The position numbers were made by a program, and so were the translations under genes. The notes under the pieces are model-generated. The model did not search any database. It saw only the letters and a program-made list of their open reading frames with translations, and was not told where the DNA came from. 21,683 nt of DNA from a virus. Location of the stretch: IMG/VR virus record IMGVR_UViG_3300033145_001019, positions 1 to 21,683 of that record; one strand, 5' to 3'. Positions 1 through 8,293 of the stretch are shown here, piece after piece (the stretch's first letter is position 1; each line of letters opens with the position of its first letter).

Positions 1-132
1 CTCTAATCTATCTAAATACCTTGACCCCTCGTTAATATAAAAGTCAGCTCCGTTATCACTTCCATCTGAGTTAACCAAATCAAACCGGCCACTCTCAGAT
101 CTAAGTTTTTGTCTTACTTGTAGTAAATTCAT
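1..132 (-). CDS. Partial gene, connector/adaptor-like virion protein (N-terminus only)
   Basis: Open reading frame starting ATG at 132 and running off the left edge, so only 44 residues are visible (MNLLQVRQKLRSESGRFDLV, then NSDGSDNGADFYINEGSRYLDRLE). AAAGGG, contributed by the 27-bp repeat at 139-165, lies 6 bases before the ATG and makes a suitable Shine-Dalgarno site. The opening MNLLQ-x(3)-L-x(4)-G, followed by a Gly/Asp/Asn stretch and a 'FYINEGSRYLDRL' segment, resembles N-termini of phage head-tail adaptor or neck proteins, and the place just after the major capsid gene fits that role. The family call is from memory of such N-termini, not from a search; the coding call itself is firm. 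Confidence 0.7.
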   Translation of the reverse strand, partial: MNLLQVRQKLRSESGRFDLVNSDGSDNGADFYINEGSRYLDRLE

Positions 133-138
133 ATACCA

Positions 139-165
139 CCCTTTGACAAATAATTTGCTAAAGGG
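139..165 (-). repeat. 27-bp dyad repeat, copy 1
   Basis: Imperfect palindrome with inner CAAA-N3-TTTG. On the minus strand it ends TTTGTCAAAGGG, and that AAAGGG is the ribosome-binding site of the gene starting at 132. Arms pair at 11 of 13 positions plus one G-U. See the repeat-family finding. Confidence 0.85.
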
Positions 166-183
166 GGGCAGTTGCCCACCCCC
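163..183 (-). terminator. GC-rich hairpin after the major capsid gene
   Basis: On the minus strand the RNA reads GGGGGTGGGCA, then AC, then TGCCCCCC, followed by TTT. This gives a stem of GGGCA/TGCCC extended by GGG/CCC across one bulged T, 15 bases after the capsid stop codon. The T-run is short and overlaps repeat copy 1, so it may be a partial terminator or an mRNA-stabilising hairpin that raises capsid expression over the next gene. Confidence 0.5.
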
Positions 184-197
184 TATAACATTAACCT

Positions 198-1496
198 CTA
201 AGGTACTAGATTGTTATCCAATCCAACACTATTCATAACTCCAAAAGTAAGAGGATGATGGAACTCATATCCCATCTCAGTAAGATACTCCTCTTTCTTC
301 CCATCGATTCTATTATGTCCAGTGTTCTGTTTCTCCATCTTGTCCGCAATAAACATAGTATCATCAATGTACCTCATTCTCATGTTCTTAGGCTCCATTA
401 TCACCAGCATATTCCTGGTGGTTGGCTGGAAACTGAACAGTGGATGTGTCTTCATGAAAATATTACCAAAAGGAGTAATCCACTTCCAAACCTTCAATCC
501 ATAAGCCACAGTTTCTGGCGTAAGATTAATCTGTCCACTCGCTTTAGCCAAACGATTAATCCCAAGAATAGCTCCACTTCCGGCAAAAACCAACTTCTCA
601 TTTGAGCCATACCTAAAGAGTTGCTCAAGGAATGTATCCATCCACAACTCACCACCAGCCAACCAAGTCTGGCCAGCATAAGCAGGGTTCAAGCTATAAT
701 CATCTACATTAGCTGGAGCAAACTGTCGAGTGAAACTCAAGATCCCCTGTGTAGTTCTCTCAGGTTTTCCATTAGTTCCAGTTCTAAGAGTCCTAATACC
801 AAAGAATGAACTCTGCTCTATCTCAATAGAGTGATACTCAAGAGTATCCCTCTTCATCCTCTGATAATCATCACCAGTTCTCAACTTAGTCTTCATTGCA
901 GTCCTGGTAACATCAAGTGTATTCCTAAAAATCTGAGCATAGTTACTATACTCAACTGGATCTTGATGAACTGAGGTGGTCATTTCAGCACCCTCAGAAT
1001 TTATATTACCAATTACCAAGATTGTATCACAATTACTTAGATCTGTAGTAACTCCATTATCATCAGCCTCAAGTAACTCAACTGTGAGAATACTATTAGC
1101 TCCATTGATAATTGAGTCAACAACTACCTTAGCATTTACATCAACTCGATAGTTAGAAGCATCCCTAAGCAATACCTGATGCCCGCCCCTAATCTGCTGA
1201 GCAAGTGCTGCAGCAACAGTTATATAAAGTGTATCCCCAGCAACTCCGCCAGCAACATAAAGAGCTGAAAGATCAGGAAGAGTAAACACTCCATTAACAG
1301 TCCCACCAACACTACCTACATTCTCAGTCCACCAGTGGTAATGTGGATCATCGGTAGATTCATTCCCCATCATACTAAGCATAGCAGTAAGTGCAGCAGT
1401 CCCGTTAGGGTACAAGTACAGTATCTGCTGTCTCCAATTTTCCGGCCTTTGGTTAGTTGCCCAATCGCCAGTTCCTCTCATTCCTAAAAAAGCCAT
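198..1496 (-). CDS. Major capsid protein, SU10/DUF5309-like (HK97 fold expected)
   Basis: A 432-residue protein expected to build the capsid shell. Around residues 179-200 it carries the stretch 'YSNYAQIFRNTLDVTRTA', followed by a region rich in charged residues ending 'ESSFFG'-like (IEIEQSSFFG). This resembles the N-x-x-QIF...VT-x-T...FG pattern I know from phage SU10-type capsid proteins (DUF5309). Length and position after a scaffold-like gene agree. GGAGG lies 8 bases before the ATG. The gene ends in TAG and is followed by a GC-rich hairpin. No signal peptide or membrane segment is seen. The capsid role is confident; the exact subfamily is an inference. Confidence 0.8.
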   Translation of the reverse strand: MAFLGMRGTGDWATNQRPENWRQQILYLYPNGTAALTAMLSMMGNESTDDPHYHWWTENVGSVGGTVNGVFTLPDLSALYVAGGVAGDTLYITVAAALAQQIRGGHQVLLRDASNYRVDVNAKVVVDSIINGANSILTVELLEADDNGVTTDLSNCDTILVIGNINSEGAEMTTSVHQDPVEYSNYAQIFRNTLDVTRTAMKTKLRTGDDYQRMKRDTLEYHSIEIEQSSFFGIRTLRTGTNGKPERTTQGILSFTRQFAPANVDDYSLNPAYAGQTWLAGGELWMDTFLEQLFRYGSNEKLVFAGSGAILGINRLAKASGQINLTPETVAYGLKVWKWITPFGNIFMKTHPLFSFQPTTRNMLVIMEPKNMRMRYIDDTMFIADKMEKQNTGHNRIDGKKEEYLTEMGYEFHHPLTFGVMNSVGLDNNLVP

Positions 1497-1524
1497 ATCT
1501 ATTTCCTCCTATTAATCATTCAGT

Positions 1525-1935
1525 TTATTGTGGTGCAGTAGTAGGTGACGCTGTGGTTGGAGCTGCAGTAGTCGGAGCAGCAGTTCCTTCATGAGTTACC
1601 AAGTCAGTTCCAGCATACCAAAACATACCATCTGAATAGAATAATATAGCATCACATTTTCCATTCAAAGTGTAATCCCCATTCCAACATTCACTATCAC
1701 TATTGTTGTCTTCTATAGTAACTGTATTAATAGCATCTGCATTTCTACATACTATAGAATAAAATTTCCCCATTGCTTTCCCGACTGGCGGAAGGGTCAA
1801 AGTCCAAGGCCCGCTAAGTGCATCAGCAATAGGCCTAACTGTATAATCCCTAACACTCATTTCATAATTAGCACGTGGAAAAGCACTCTTGTCAGCCACT
1901 GTAGTTTGTTCTCTGTGTTTGTTTTCAAGACTCAT
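1525..1935 (-). CDS. Small virion protein, possible capsid decoration, with Thr/Pro/Ala tail
   Basis: A 136-residue protein with GGAGG 9 bases before the ATG, 16 bases after the scaffold stop and 28 bases before the capsid start. Residues 1-118 form a compact-looking domain rich in beta-prone residues (for example FYSIVCRNADAINTVTIED, then FYSDGMFWYAGTDLV). Such Gly/Asn/Asp beta patterns occur in phage head-decoration or fibre-like domains. The last ~18 residues are a low-complexity tail of repeated APTTA units. The same type of repeat occurs near the N-terminus of the neighbouring scaffold protein. I do not recognise a family; a head-decoration role is inferred from its place between scaffold and capsid genes. 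Confidence 0.75.
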   Translation of the reverse strand: MSLENKHREQTTVADKSAFPRANYEMSVRDYTVRPIADALSGPWTLTLPPVGKAMGKFYSIVCRNADAINTVTIEDNNSDSECWNGDYTLNGKCDAILFYSDGMFWYAGTDLVTHEGTAAPTTAAPTTASPTTAPQ

Positions 1936-1951
1936 TACGAGTTACCTCCAT

Positions 1952-2788
1952 TTAGTATTTTAAATCATTCATCGTACCTATCTCCTCAGCAAGAGCAGAT
2001 AGCTTAGGTTTCTCAGCAGCCGGTTTTTTCCCTTTAGTAGTTTTGGGAAAAGCCGGATTCTTCACCTTCTCATCTTTTTTCAACTTTGTTTGCTTTTTCA
2101 ATCCAATAGTATCTCTAGTAGCTTTGCCAGATTCGTCATAAAGTTTTTCCAGATTCCACTCGGGATTTTCTCCAGCTAGTTTTTGAGCTTGCAGAGCTAC
2201 CAGTTTTCTATGCGGTAGAAGATCTTCATTACTACCAAAGAAATTATCAACTGAAGTCTTCAGAGCTAATTGTTGCTGAACCACATTCTGCATAACTGGT
2301 GGGATAGATCTAAGAACATGTTCAGTGCTTACATTCTTGCCTATCTCCACTCCCCTTTTCAAAACTGTATTAAGGATGTTATTCAAAACTTTTGGATTCT
2401 GCAAATCCTCTTCAGTTATCCCATCAAGGAAGTTAATCTCTTCAACCGGTGCTTCAGTAGTTGGAGCCTTAGTTGGGAAAGCTTTGGTAGCAGCCTGTGC
2501 TTTTTGGAGCAACTCCAATTCAGCAGCCTTAGCTCTAAGCTCTACTATTTCCTCACCCACTTCTTTAGGTGGATCAGTTGTAGGTGCCTGAGTTTCAGCA
2601 GCTGGAGCTTCGGTAGTAGGTGCTTCAGTCTCAGCACTTGGTGCTTCTGTTGTTGGAGCTTCAGTACCTGGCGACTCAGTACCAGGTGCGCTAGTCCCTG
2701 GTGCTTCAGTCCACTCTCCAGAAGCTGCTAGCTCACTAACTAACTCACTCTTTTGCATTTCTTTTATTTCTTCTTCACTTAAAGCCAT
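1952..2788 (-). CDS. Scaffold-like capsid assembly protein
   Basis: A 278-residue, mainly helical and charged protein. After a short helix (MALSEEEIKEMQKSELVSEL), residues ~26-70 are a mucin-like linker of repeated TEAPTT and APGT units. A helical segment (EEIVELRAKAAELELLQKAQ) follows, then a central domain with 'FFGSNEDLLPHRKLVALQAQ' and 'NPEWNLEKLYDESG', and a Lys-rich C-terminal part. These central motifs match my memory of phage scaffold proteins, and position directly upstream of decoration and capsid genes fits. Start choice: an ATG at 2794 is also in frame, but the AGGGGG provided by the repeat at 2798-2824 is only one base from it and ~7 bases from the ATG at 2788, so 2788 is preferred. 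No protease domain is visible. Confidence 0.72.
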   Translation of the reverse strand: MALSEEEIKEMQKSELVSELAASGEWTEAPGTSAPGTESPGTEAPTTEAPSAETEAPTTEAPAAETQAPTTDPPKEVGEEIVELRAKAAELELLQKAQAATKAFPTKAPTTEAPVEEINFLDGITEEDLQNPKVLNNILNTVLKRGVEIGKNVSTEHVLRSIPPVMQNVVQQQLALKTSVDNFFGSNEDLLPHRKLVALQAQKLAGENPEWNLEKLYDESGKATRDTIGLKKQTKLKKDEKVKNPAFPKTTKGKKPAAEKPKLSALAEEIGTMNDLKY

Positions 2789-2797
2789 TCTCATTCC

Positions 2798-2824
2798 CCC
2801 TATTACAAATAATTTGTTAAAGGA
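2798..2824 (-). repeat. 27-bp dyad repeat, copy 2 (variant TAGGGG)
   Basis: Dyad core CAAA-N3-TTTG retained; the minus-strand end reads TTTGTAATAGGGGG instead of AAAGGG. The G-run is the ribosome-binding site for the scaffold gene. The repeat fills the whole space between the stop of the unknown gene at 2825 and the scaffold start. Confidence 0.8.
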
Positions 2825-3277
2825 TTAACCAACAAAAAGAGTTCTAAAAAGCTCTTTCCAATAGCCATTTCCACCACCAACATTGCTAAGGGCTAGTATA
2901 TCCCCAGTCTGCATGTTGTAAGTTCCAACTGCTGGAACTTGATTTAATCTTACTACTCCCCCTACAACTGCTACTGCTTCATTAGTGATTGTCACATCAT
3001 CATCTTCAGCAATAAACACCTTAATCTGCCCAGCAGTTCCAAGGGTTATAGTACCTATGGTTACAGCGCCATCTGCACTTAAGTTAATTACCTCAATACT
3101 AGATTCTGAAAGATCAGTTCCTACAACCAATCCAATAGTCCCTATTGCAATAACTAAACTAGTTTGAGCAAATGGTATACCACTTAGAGCATTTATCTCA
3201 ATTCTATTATCTCTAATAGCTTCTGCGTGTACACTTACAGGATCAGTATCACTCGGTTTTGCTACGTCCAGAGTCAT
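2825..3277 (-). CDS. Unknown beta-rich structural protein
   Basis: A 150-residue protein with no family I recognise. After a polar N-terminus (residues 1-35), it is made of alternating hydrophobic/Thr/Gly strands such as 'TSLVIAIGTIGLVVGTD' and 'GAVTIGTITLGTAGQIKVFI', a composition common in phage head or fibre accessory proteins. There is no signal peptide. The ATG at 3277 lies inside the end of the upstream gene (29-bp overlap) and follows a long purine-rich GAGGAGGAAGAAG stretch, which is both the SD and the Glu/Asp-rich coding tail of that gene. It sits between portal and scaffold in the head module, so a virion role is likely. Confidence 0.72.
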   Translation of the reverse strand: MTLDVAKPSDTDPVSVHAEAIRDNRIEINALSGIPFAQTSLVIAIGTIGLVVGTDLSESSIEVINLSADGAVTIGTITLGTAGQIKVFIAEDDDVTITNEAVAVVGGVVRLNQVPAVGTYNMQTGDILALSNVGGGNGYWKELFRTLFVG

Positions 3278-3524
3278 CTTCTTCCTCCTCTATATCTTCA
3301 AGTCTTTGTATAAATCTATCAGGCATTTCTAAAACTCTTTCTAGAGCTTCAATTCTACCATCTATATTTCCCTTCCATATAAGAGTCTTAGCTTCTCTAT
3401 ACTCTCTCTCAGCCATTCTCTTAAGAACTAAGATTTCCCTTTTCATATCTTTAGCCAAGAGACTCTTTTTAAAGCCTATTATATCTCCTTTTGTCGATCT
3501 TATTATAACTTCTGAAAAATCCAT
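3249..3524 (-). CDS. Small charged coiled-coil protein
   Basis: A 91-residue, strongly charged, mostly helical protein. Residues ~18-75 have the heptad-like spacing of hydrophobics expected for a coiled coil (KREILVLKRMAEREYREAKT, then RIEALERVLEMPDRFIQRLE), ending in an acidic run (EDIEEEEDD). AGGAGG stands 5 bases before the ATG, and the gene begins 9 bases after the portal stop. Similar short helical proteins accompany portal genes in many phages, where their roles are mostly unknown. It overlaps the next gene by 29 bp, which suggests translational coupling. I do not assign a function. Confidence 0.72.
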   Translation of the reverse strand: MDFSEVIIRSTKGDIIGFKKSLLAKDMKREILVLKRMAEREYREAKTLIWKGNIDGRIEALERVLEMPDRFIQRLEDIEEEEDDSGRSKTE

Positions 3525-3532
3525 TTATCCTC

Positions 3533-5494
3533 CTAAACTGGTTGAATAGCACCTGATGCAACACCTTCTTGAATTTGTTCATCACCTACCATTTCAGGCT
3601 GTATTCTGTTAACATTTCTTCTAAAATCTTCTATATTCTTTGCTCCAAGTTGCTTAGCTATATACATAAACATTCTTGTTGTATCAAGCTCTTGTCTTAT
3701 CTCAGGGTCTGTAGCTGAGGTTTTCCATATATCTATCCAGTGCTCAGAAAAATTACCGCCTGGAACACTTCCATCTTTCGGTACTACATCATAATCTATT
3801 AGCAGATCATAAGGTGTAACCTTACCCCTGGTATTTCCACCAAAGCTTTTAAGTATCTCTTCTTGATAATCCCCAATAGCTTTAATATATACATCCTGAC
3901 TCATAAGCTGTTGACAGTTTGAAGCAAACATATGACCAATATCATGCATAGCTTGCAAACCAATTATCCTGGCAACTCTTTCCAACCTACCAATTCCACC
4001 TGCCCTGGTACCTTGAAACTCTGCCTTAGTCAACCTATCAGGCCCACCTTGTCTTAAATTACCTGACATACTTGCATCTGTTCCAGCTACCCTTTCCATC
4101 CACTGGGTCATATAGGCATTATCTCCAATGTTGGATCTAGTTATATCACTTACATTAAGCTGCTGAACTACCTTATCAACTCCTCTACCCCAAGCTGCTC
4201 TTCTTAACCTAATCAACCCGCCTGGTTTAGGATCTCTAAGATCATTCATATTAACCATATAAGGGTCAACTATTAACATATCATTTATAGCCTTCCTCAC
4301 GTTGGCTATATGTGAATTAAAGAGCCAGTCCATTGTCTCCTGCAAACCTTGCATCATCTCCAATTTACTAACTGGAGTTGGTGTGTATCCATCATACTCC
4401 GGAGCACACATAGCAACTGAGTACATATTATGGTCAAAGTTAGCTGGCTGAGCTTTAATTAATACTTCATCACTTGCTAGCTCAAAGTACCACTTTTCTG
4501 GTTGGCTACTACTTCCAAGTTTCCACTTTGGATCATTAGGGATCAAGTCAATATACATAGGGATTACATCAATTCTATTAGTCCCACCATACCAAGAACC
4601 AATCCTACTCCCCTGATTAGTTTTCTTCTCCCTCTCAGAGTAGTCACTAGCAAATACAGAATACTTACCTTTAACCTTTTCCAAATAGGCTGTATTAAAC
4701 ATAGTATCTTGATTAAGAGCTTGCTCCCTCTTAAGATTCATCAAATTATCCCTAACCACCCAGCCTACATACTCTCCACTTTGAATATCAGTTCCAGCAT
4801 TTGGGTCTGGTAAGAACATATAAGGATCTATATTATCAATCTTATTCCCCTCAAACAGAATCATTTCATCAGTTCTAGTCTTCATCTCTCCTTCATCAAA
4901 CAAGCTACCGTCTGCTTGAAGGATAGTTCCCATTTTCCTTCTGGTTTTATACCCAGTCTTAATACCCCAACCTGGAGATACAACTCCCATACCATAAGTA
5001 AAGGCATCTCTAAGCATAGTGTGTATGTTAAGTTCTGTCTTAAACCTCTCACAATGGAGTTGGATAACCCTCTCCATCAGGATTGCTCCTATAGTATCCT
5101 CAGCACTCCACCCTTCATACTTAAAAATCGGATCCTGAAAGAACACCCCTACCATGTAGGATAACATAGTTTCCATCATTACATAAGAATATGGGAAGAG
5201 AATGGAGACTGGTTTGCGATCATCTTTAGTCTTCACATCCTTCTCTTTATCACTAGTCCTGATATAAGCTGTCATGATCTTGTCAATTTTATTCCAGTTC
5301 TTATACCGACTGGACATAACATTGCTAGATTCTCTAGCCCTTTCCATAATCCTATCCTTAATCCTTCTATGATCCTCAGTCCAAGGTCTTAAATCTAGAT
5401 CATTAGGATACTCATAATCCGGAGCATCAATCCTCTCAAAATCAATCTCAGACATATTTCTATATTCTGTATTTCCTTGAACTACGTTAACCAT
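3533..5494 (-). CDS. Portal protein
   Basis: A 653-residue protein expected to form the dodecameric portal through which DNA is packaged. Visible features typical of long portal proteins are an N-terminal charged region (about 1-60), a conserved-looking 'YVMMETMLSYMVGVFFQDPI' near residues 105-124, the 'IDNIDPYMFLPDPNA' segment near 220, and a C-terminal helical 'EFQGTRAGGIGRLERVARII' region near 500-520 resembling the portal stem/wing area. Length, place between tailspike and scaffold genes, and the presence of a large terminase in the window all support it. AGGAAGGG stands 6 bases before the ATG. A possible 17-codon ORF overlaps the start. The function rests on motif memory and gene order, not alignment. 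Confidence 0.82.
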   Translation of the reverse strand: MVNVVQGNTEYRNMSEIDFERIDAPDYEYPNDLDLRPWTEDHRRIKDRIMERARESSNVMSSRYKNWNKIDKIMTAYIRTSDKEKDVKTKDDRKPVSILFPYSYVMMETMLSYMVGVFFQDPIFKYEGWSAEDTIGAILMERVIQLHCERFKTELNIHTMLRDAFTYGMGVVSPGWGIKTGYKTRRKMGTILQADGSLFDEGEMKTRTDEMILFEGNKIDNIDPYMFLPDPNAGTDIQSGEYVGWVVRDNLMNLKREQALNQDTMFNTAYLEKVKGKYSVFASDYSEREKKTNQGSRIGSWYGGTNRIDVIPMYIDLIPNDPKWKLGSSSQPEKWYFELASDEVLIKAQPANFDHNMYSVAMCAPEYDGYTPTPVSKLEMMQGLQETMDWLFNSHIANVRKAINDMLIVDPYMVNMNDLRDPKPGGLIRLRRAAWGRGVDKVVQQLNVSDITRSNIGDNAYMTQWMERVAGTDASMSGNLRQGGPDRLTKAEFQGTRAGGIGRLERVARIIGLQAMHDIGHMFASNCQQLMSQDVYIKAIGDYQEEILKSFGGNTRGKVTPYDLLIDYDVVPKDGSVPGGNFSEHWIDIWKTSATDPEIRQELDTTRMFMYIAKQLGAKNIEDFRRNVNRIQPEMVGDEQIQEGVASGAIQPV

Positions 5495-5535
5495 AGTTGA
5501 CCCTTCCTGTTAGTCCATAAATTGTTTTCAGCCAT
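5482..5535 (-). CDS. Possible 17-residue ORF overlapping the portal start
   Basis: ATG at 5535 preceded by TAGGAG (3-4 bases), reading MAENNLWTNRKGQLWLT and stopping at TAG (5484-5482), 12 bases past the portal ATG in another frame. The SD and overlap are what a leader peptide coupling translation to the portal would look like. It is short enough to arise by chance, so it is listed with low confidence. Confidence 0.25.
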   Translation of the reverse strand: MAENNLWTNRKGQLWLT

Positions 5536-5564
5536 TTCTCCTACCAAGTCTGCAATGTTGCCCC

Positions 5565-8282
5565 TTAATCAAAAACCTTCCTAACCTCTATTGATAACTG
5601 TAAAGAGCCTAAATCAATTGCCCCTGCGCTGGTATTATCTAAACGCAACTCAATAGTATTAGCCACTCTATATCTTGATGATAAGATTAATCCGTCCAAT
5701 GTCCTATCAGCCCCTACTATAATCTGCCAATATGAACTATTGTCTAACCCTGCTATTGTTACATCGTGTGTTTCGTTAGCGGCAGCGTTTATACTCGCAG
5801 GATCCCAGGTATCTGTAACTCTCAAATAAGGGATAATAGAACACGAAAAATCTGAAAGGTCTACCACTCCTGCATAAGTGCTTCCAGTTGTTTTTATCCT
5901 GTTTTCTATAAATCTATACGTGACTAAAGTATCTCCTGCGTATATCCCAGGTAAGGCTCCTGAACTGATTGAGTTATTTGCTACTATACCATAACTGGCT
6001 TGTGGATAGTTGCCTCCTGCCCCTCTCTCAAAGTGCATCCCGCTTTCACCAGCAGCATCAATATCTCCAAACGAGTTATCTGAAATAATTATATTAAGAT
6101 CTTCACCAAAAGAAATAAAGCCATAATCGTAAACGTCCCAAACAGTATTCCCGCTAATCACAGTATTTTGTGAGTTTCTGGAATACAGCCCTGCCTTAAA
6201 ACCCCGGACAGAATTTCCTTTAATTATATTTCCCTCTGCTAAACCATTACCTCCCTGATTTCCATGATATATTATTCCAACAGTAGTGTTTGCCATAGTG
6301 ATTACTTCGCTTGCTCCGTGATCTACAAACACATTGTTATTAGCAACAATACATCTAGAAGGGGCTGTGTAAGTAGGGGCAGAAACAAAAGGGCCAACCA
6401 TAATCCCTGTTCTGCAATCTTTTACTTTATTTCCTGTAAAAGAAATATCTTCACCTCCATGAGCGTCTAACCCTTCCCAAAACTGGACATTCCACACACT
6501 ATTATTAGTTACTGCAACACGCTTACACACAGGTTTGACGGCTTCAGTACCCACCCCTTTCGTGATAACAATTCCATAAGAATTATCACCAGGACTACCA
6601 CCAAGCAGAATGTCATAGACTTTATTTTTATCTACATTTCCATCATTAGACGACCTAAGCTGTATGCCAGCGTAGAAAATGTCATAGACTTTATTTTTTT
6701 CAATCTCAAATTTCTCTACAAACTCTGTCTCTATTCCTGCATATCCCCAATCATGAATCTTACAGTTTCTAATTTTAAGCCTTGAAATGTAATTTGAAGA
6801 GTCTACGCCATAAGCACGTATCCCAACTTGAGTGGCCACTTGAGTAACATTCTGTGGCCCGTCTAATTCTATACCATCTATCTCTACATCAGAAGCCGTT
6901 ACCAACAAACCCCTGTCTGCTGTGGTATCAGATGCCCAAGAAAAAACCGCTCCTTTAGCGTTAATTGTACAAGCCTTAGAAAGTGTCCACTGACCAGCGA
7001 TAGTGTAGGAACCCGAAGGAATAACGATATATTGATTTGCAGTTATAGCCGTAATCATTTCTTCTAAATATGTTGCATTGTTTGCTCCAGACTCCAAAGA
7101 CGAAAACCCGAAAAATTGTGGATATACTTCTGCCCGTAACGACAAAGAAATATCACCCGTACCATTCCCCCAATCAAATATCTGCTGTCTTGGCTGTGCA
7201 TCAATCTCCCCATTAATTGTTAGATCAGCATCTGCAGAATCAGATAGAATATTTCCTGGAATATATTTGAAAGTAGTAGTAGCAGGAAATACATAATCAT
7301 AGTTAATAGTTTCATCTTTTCTAATTTCTAATCTAATAATTGAATCATCTATATGAAATCCTGCATCTGCTAATGTACTAAACCAAGTAGATTTAATAAT
7401 ACTACCATCAGCAAAATCCACCCTACCAAGACTATCATCTCCAAATGTTGGATAATCTCTACCAATTATATCATTCGATTGAATTGTTAGAGTTCTACCA
7501 GTATTAGGAATTATGTCATACCCTCTTCCTAAATCAAATTTTACAGTGTTTGGGAAAGTATAACTATAATCAAGAATCTCACTTTTTCTAACTTCAAGTG
7601 TTACTTCAGAATTATCTATATGTTTGCCAGTTACTCTTAATCTAGAAAACCAAGTTGATTTAACAACTACTCCATCATTAAAATCTAATCTACCAATCCC
7701 ATTAGCTATTATATAATCTCCAGCCATTATTTGATCTACATTAGAGATTACTATTCCAGAATCTATTGTAAGCTCATTACCTGGCTCACCCCACTTAAGA
7801 GCTACATCATCTCCGATTGGTTGGGTAGTACTAGCTTGCTCGTTTTGAGAAAACAGAAGAGTTACTTCATCATCTACGGTTTCAAGTATGGCTTCATCCA
7901 CATCATCAAACCAAGCAGTCTTAACCTCCGACCCACTAGCAAAATCATAATCAAAAGTTCCGAAGAAAATTTGCTTGTTAGGAGCATCTATACTCACAGT
8001 ATTAATTGTAACTGCCCCAGTAGATGTTATCCCACCATCTGCAAAGAATTTAAGCCTAACGTTTCCAGGGATAGTTCCAGTAAAATCTTCCCTCTCAACA
8101 ATGTAAAGTGTTCTTTCAGCTGCCCCAATCGCAGTTACAGCAGCTGCTAGACCAGTATAGGCTTTAACATCAACCCATATAGCATCTATATCAGTTAAAA
8201 TTATATCGTGAAAGTACATTTGAGAATAAGAATTGAAACATAGTAATAATATAATAAATATTGATAAAATAAACTTCTTCAT
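5565..8282 (-). CDS. Tailspike-like right-handed beta-helix protein with signal peptide
   Basis: A 905-residue protein. Residues 1-20 (MKKFILSIFIILLLCFNSYS) form a clear Sec signal peptide. Residues ~105-355 hold a threefold repeat of about 88 residues, marked by K-T/S-x-WF at 121, 208 and 297, each preceded by a DF-x-x-G segment. Residues ~390-830 are a parallel beta-helix of the pectate-lyase type, with many short turns such as 'GNKVKDCRTGIMVG' and 'NNSISSGALPGIYAGD', opening with 'YIVIPSGSYTIAGQWTLS'. The last ~70 residues form a separate beta domain. Known beta-helix tailspikes bind or cleave host surface glycans. A GGAG lies 5 bases before the ATG. The part encoded by 5565 to ~7250 is CpG-rich and the repeat part is CpG-poor, suggesting a swapped C-terminal domain. 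Catalytic residues cannot be picked out by eye. Confidence 0.82.
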   Translation of the reverse strand: MKKFILSIFIILLLCFNSYSQMYFHDIILTDIDAIWVDVKAYTGLAAAVTAIGAAERTLYIVEREDFTGTIPGNVRLKFFADGGITSTGAVTINTVSIDAPNKQIFFGTFDYDFASGSEVKTAWFDDVDEAILETVDDEVTLLFSQNEQASTTQPIGDDVALKWGEPGNELTIDSGIVISNVDQIMAGDYIIANGIGRLDFNDGVVVKSTWFSRLRVTGKHIDNSEVTLEVRKSEILDYSYTFPNTVKFDLGRGYDIIPNTGRTLTIQSNDIIGRDYPTFGDDSLGRVDFADGSIIKSTWFSTLADAGFHIDDSIIRLEIRKDETINYDYVFPATTTFKYIPGNILSDSADADLTINGEIDAQPRQQIFDWGNGTGDISLSLRAEVYPQFFGFSSLESGANNATYLEEMITAITANQYIVIPSGSYTIAGQWTLSKACTINAKGAVFSWASDTTADRGLLVTASDVEIDGIELDGPQNVTQVATQVGIRAYGVDSSNYISRLKIRNCKIHDWGYAGIETEFVEKFEIEKNKVYDIFYAGIQLRSSNDGNVDKNKVYDILLGGSPGDNSYGIVITKGVGTEAVKPVCKRVAVTNNSVWNVQFWEGLDAHGGEDISFTGNKVKDCRTGIMVGPFVSAPTYTAPSRCIVANNNVFVDHGASEVITMANTTVGIIYHGNQGGNGLAEGNIIKGNSVRGFKAGLYSRNSQNTVISGNTVWDVYDYGFISFGEDLNIIISDNSFGDIDAAGESGMHFERGAGGNYPQASYGIVANNSISSGALPGIYAGDTLVTYRFIENRIKTTGSTYAGVVDLSDFSCSIIPYLRVTDTWDPASINAAANETHDVTIAGLDNSSYWQIIVGADRTLDGLILSSRYRVANTIELRLDNTSAGAIDLGSLQLSIEVRKVFD

Positions 8283-8293
8283 GTTTTCTCCTT

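Noticed and set aside
139-165. The 27-bp repeats as ordinary intrinsic terminators
   Set aside because: Arms are A/T-rich with little loop, mismatches are many and no T-run follows; they end in AAAGGG just ahead of genes instead.
255-605. Plus-strand open frames over the capsid, scaffold, portal and tailspike genes
   Set aside because: They are antisense to well-supported genes, lack SDs and give composition unlike proteins (Ser/His/Leu/Ile-rich).
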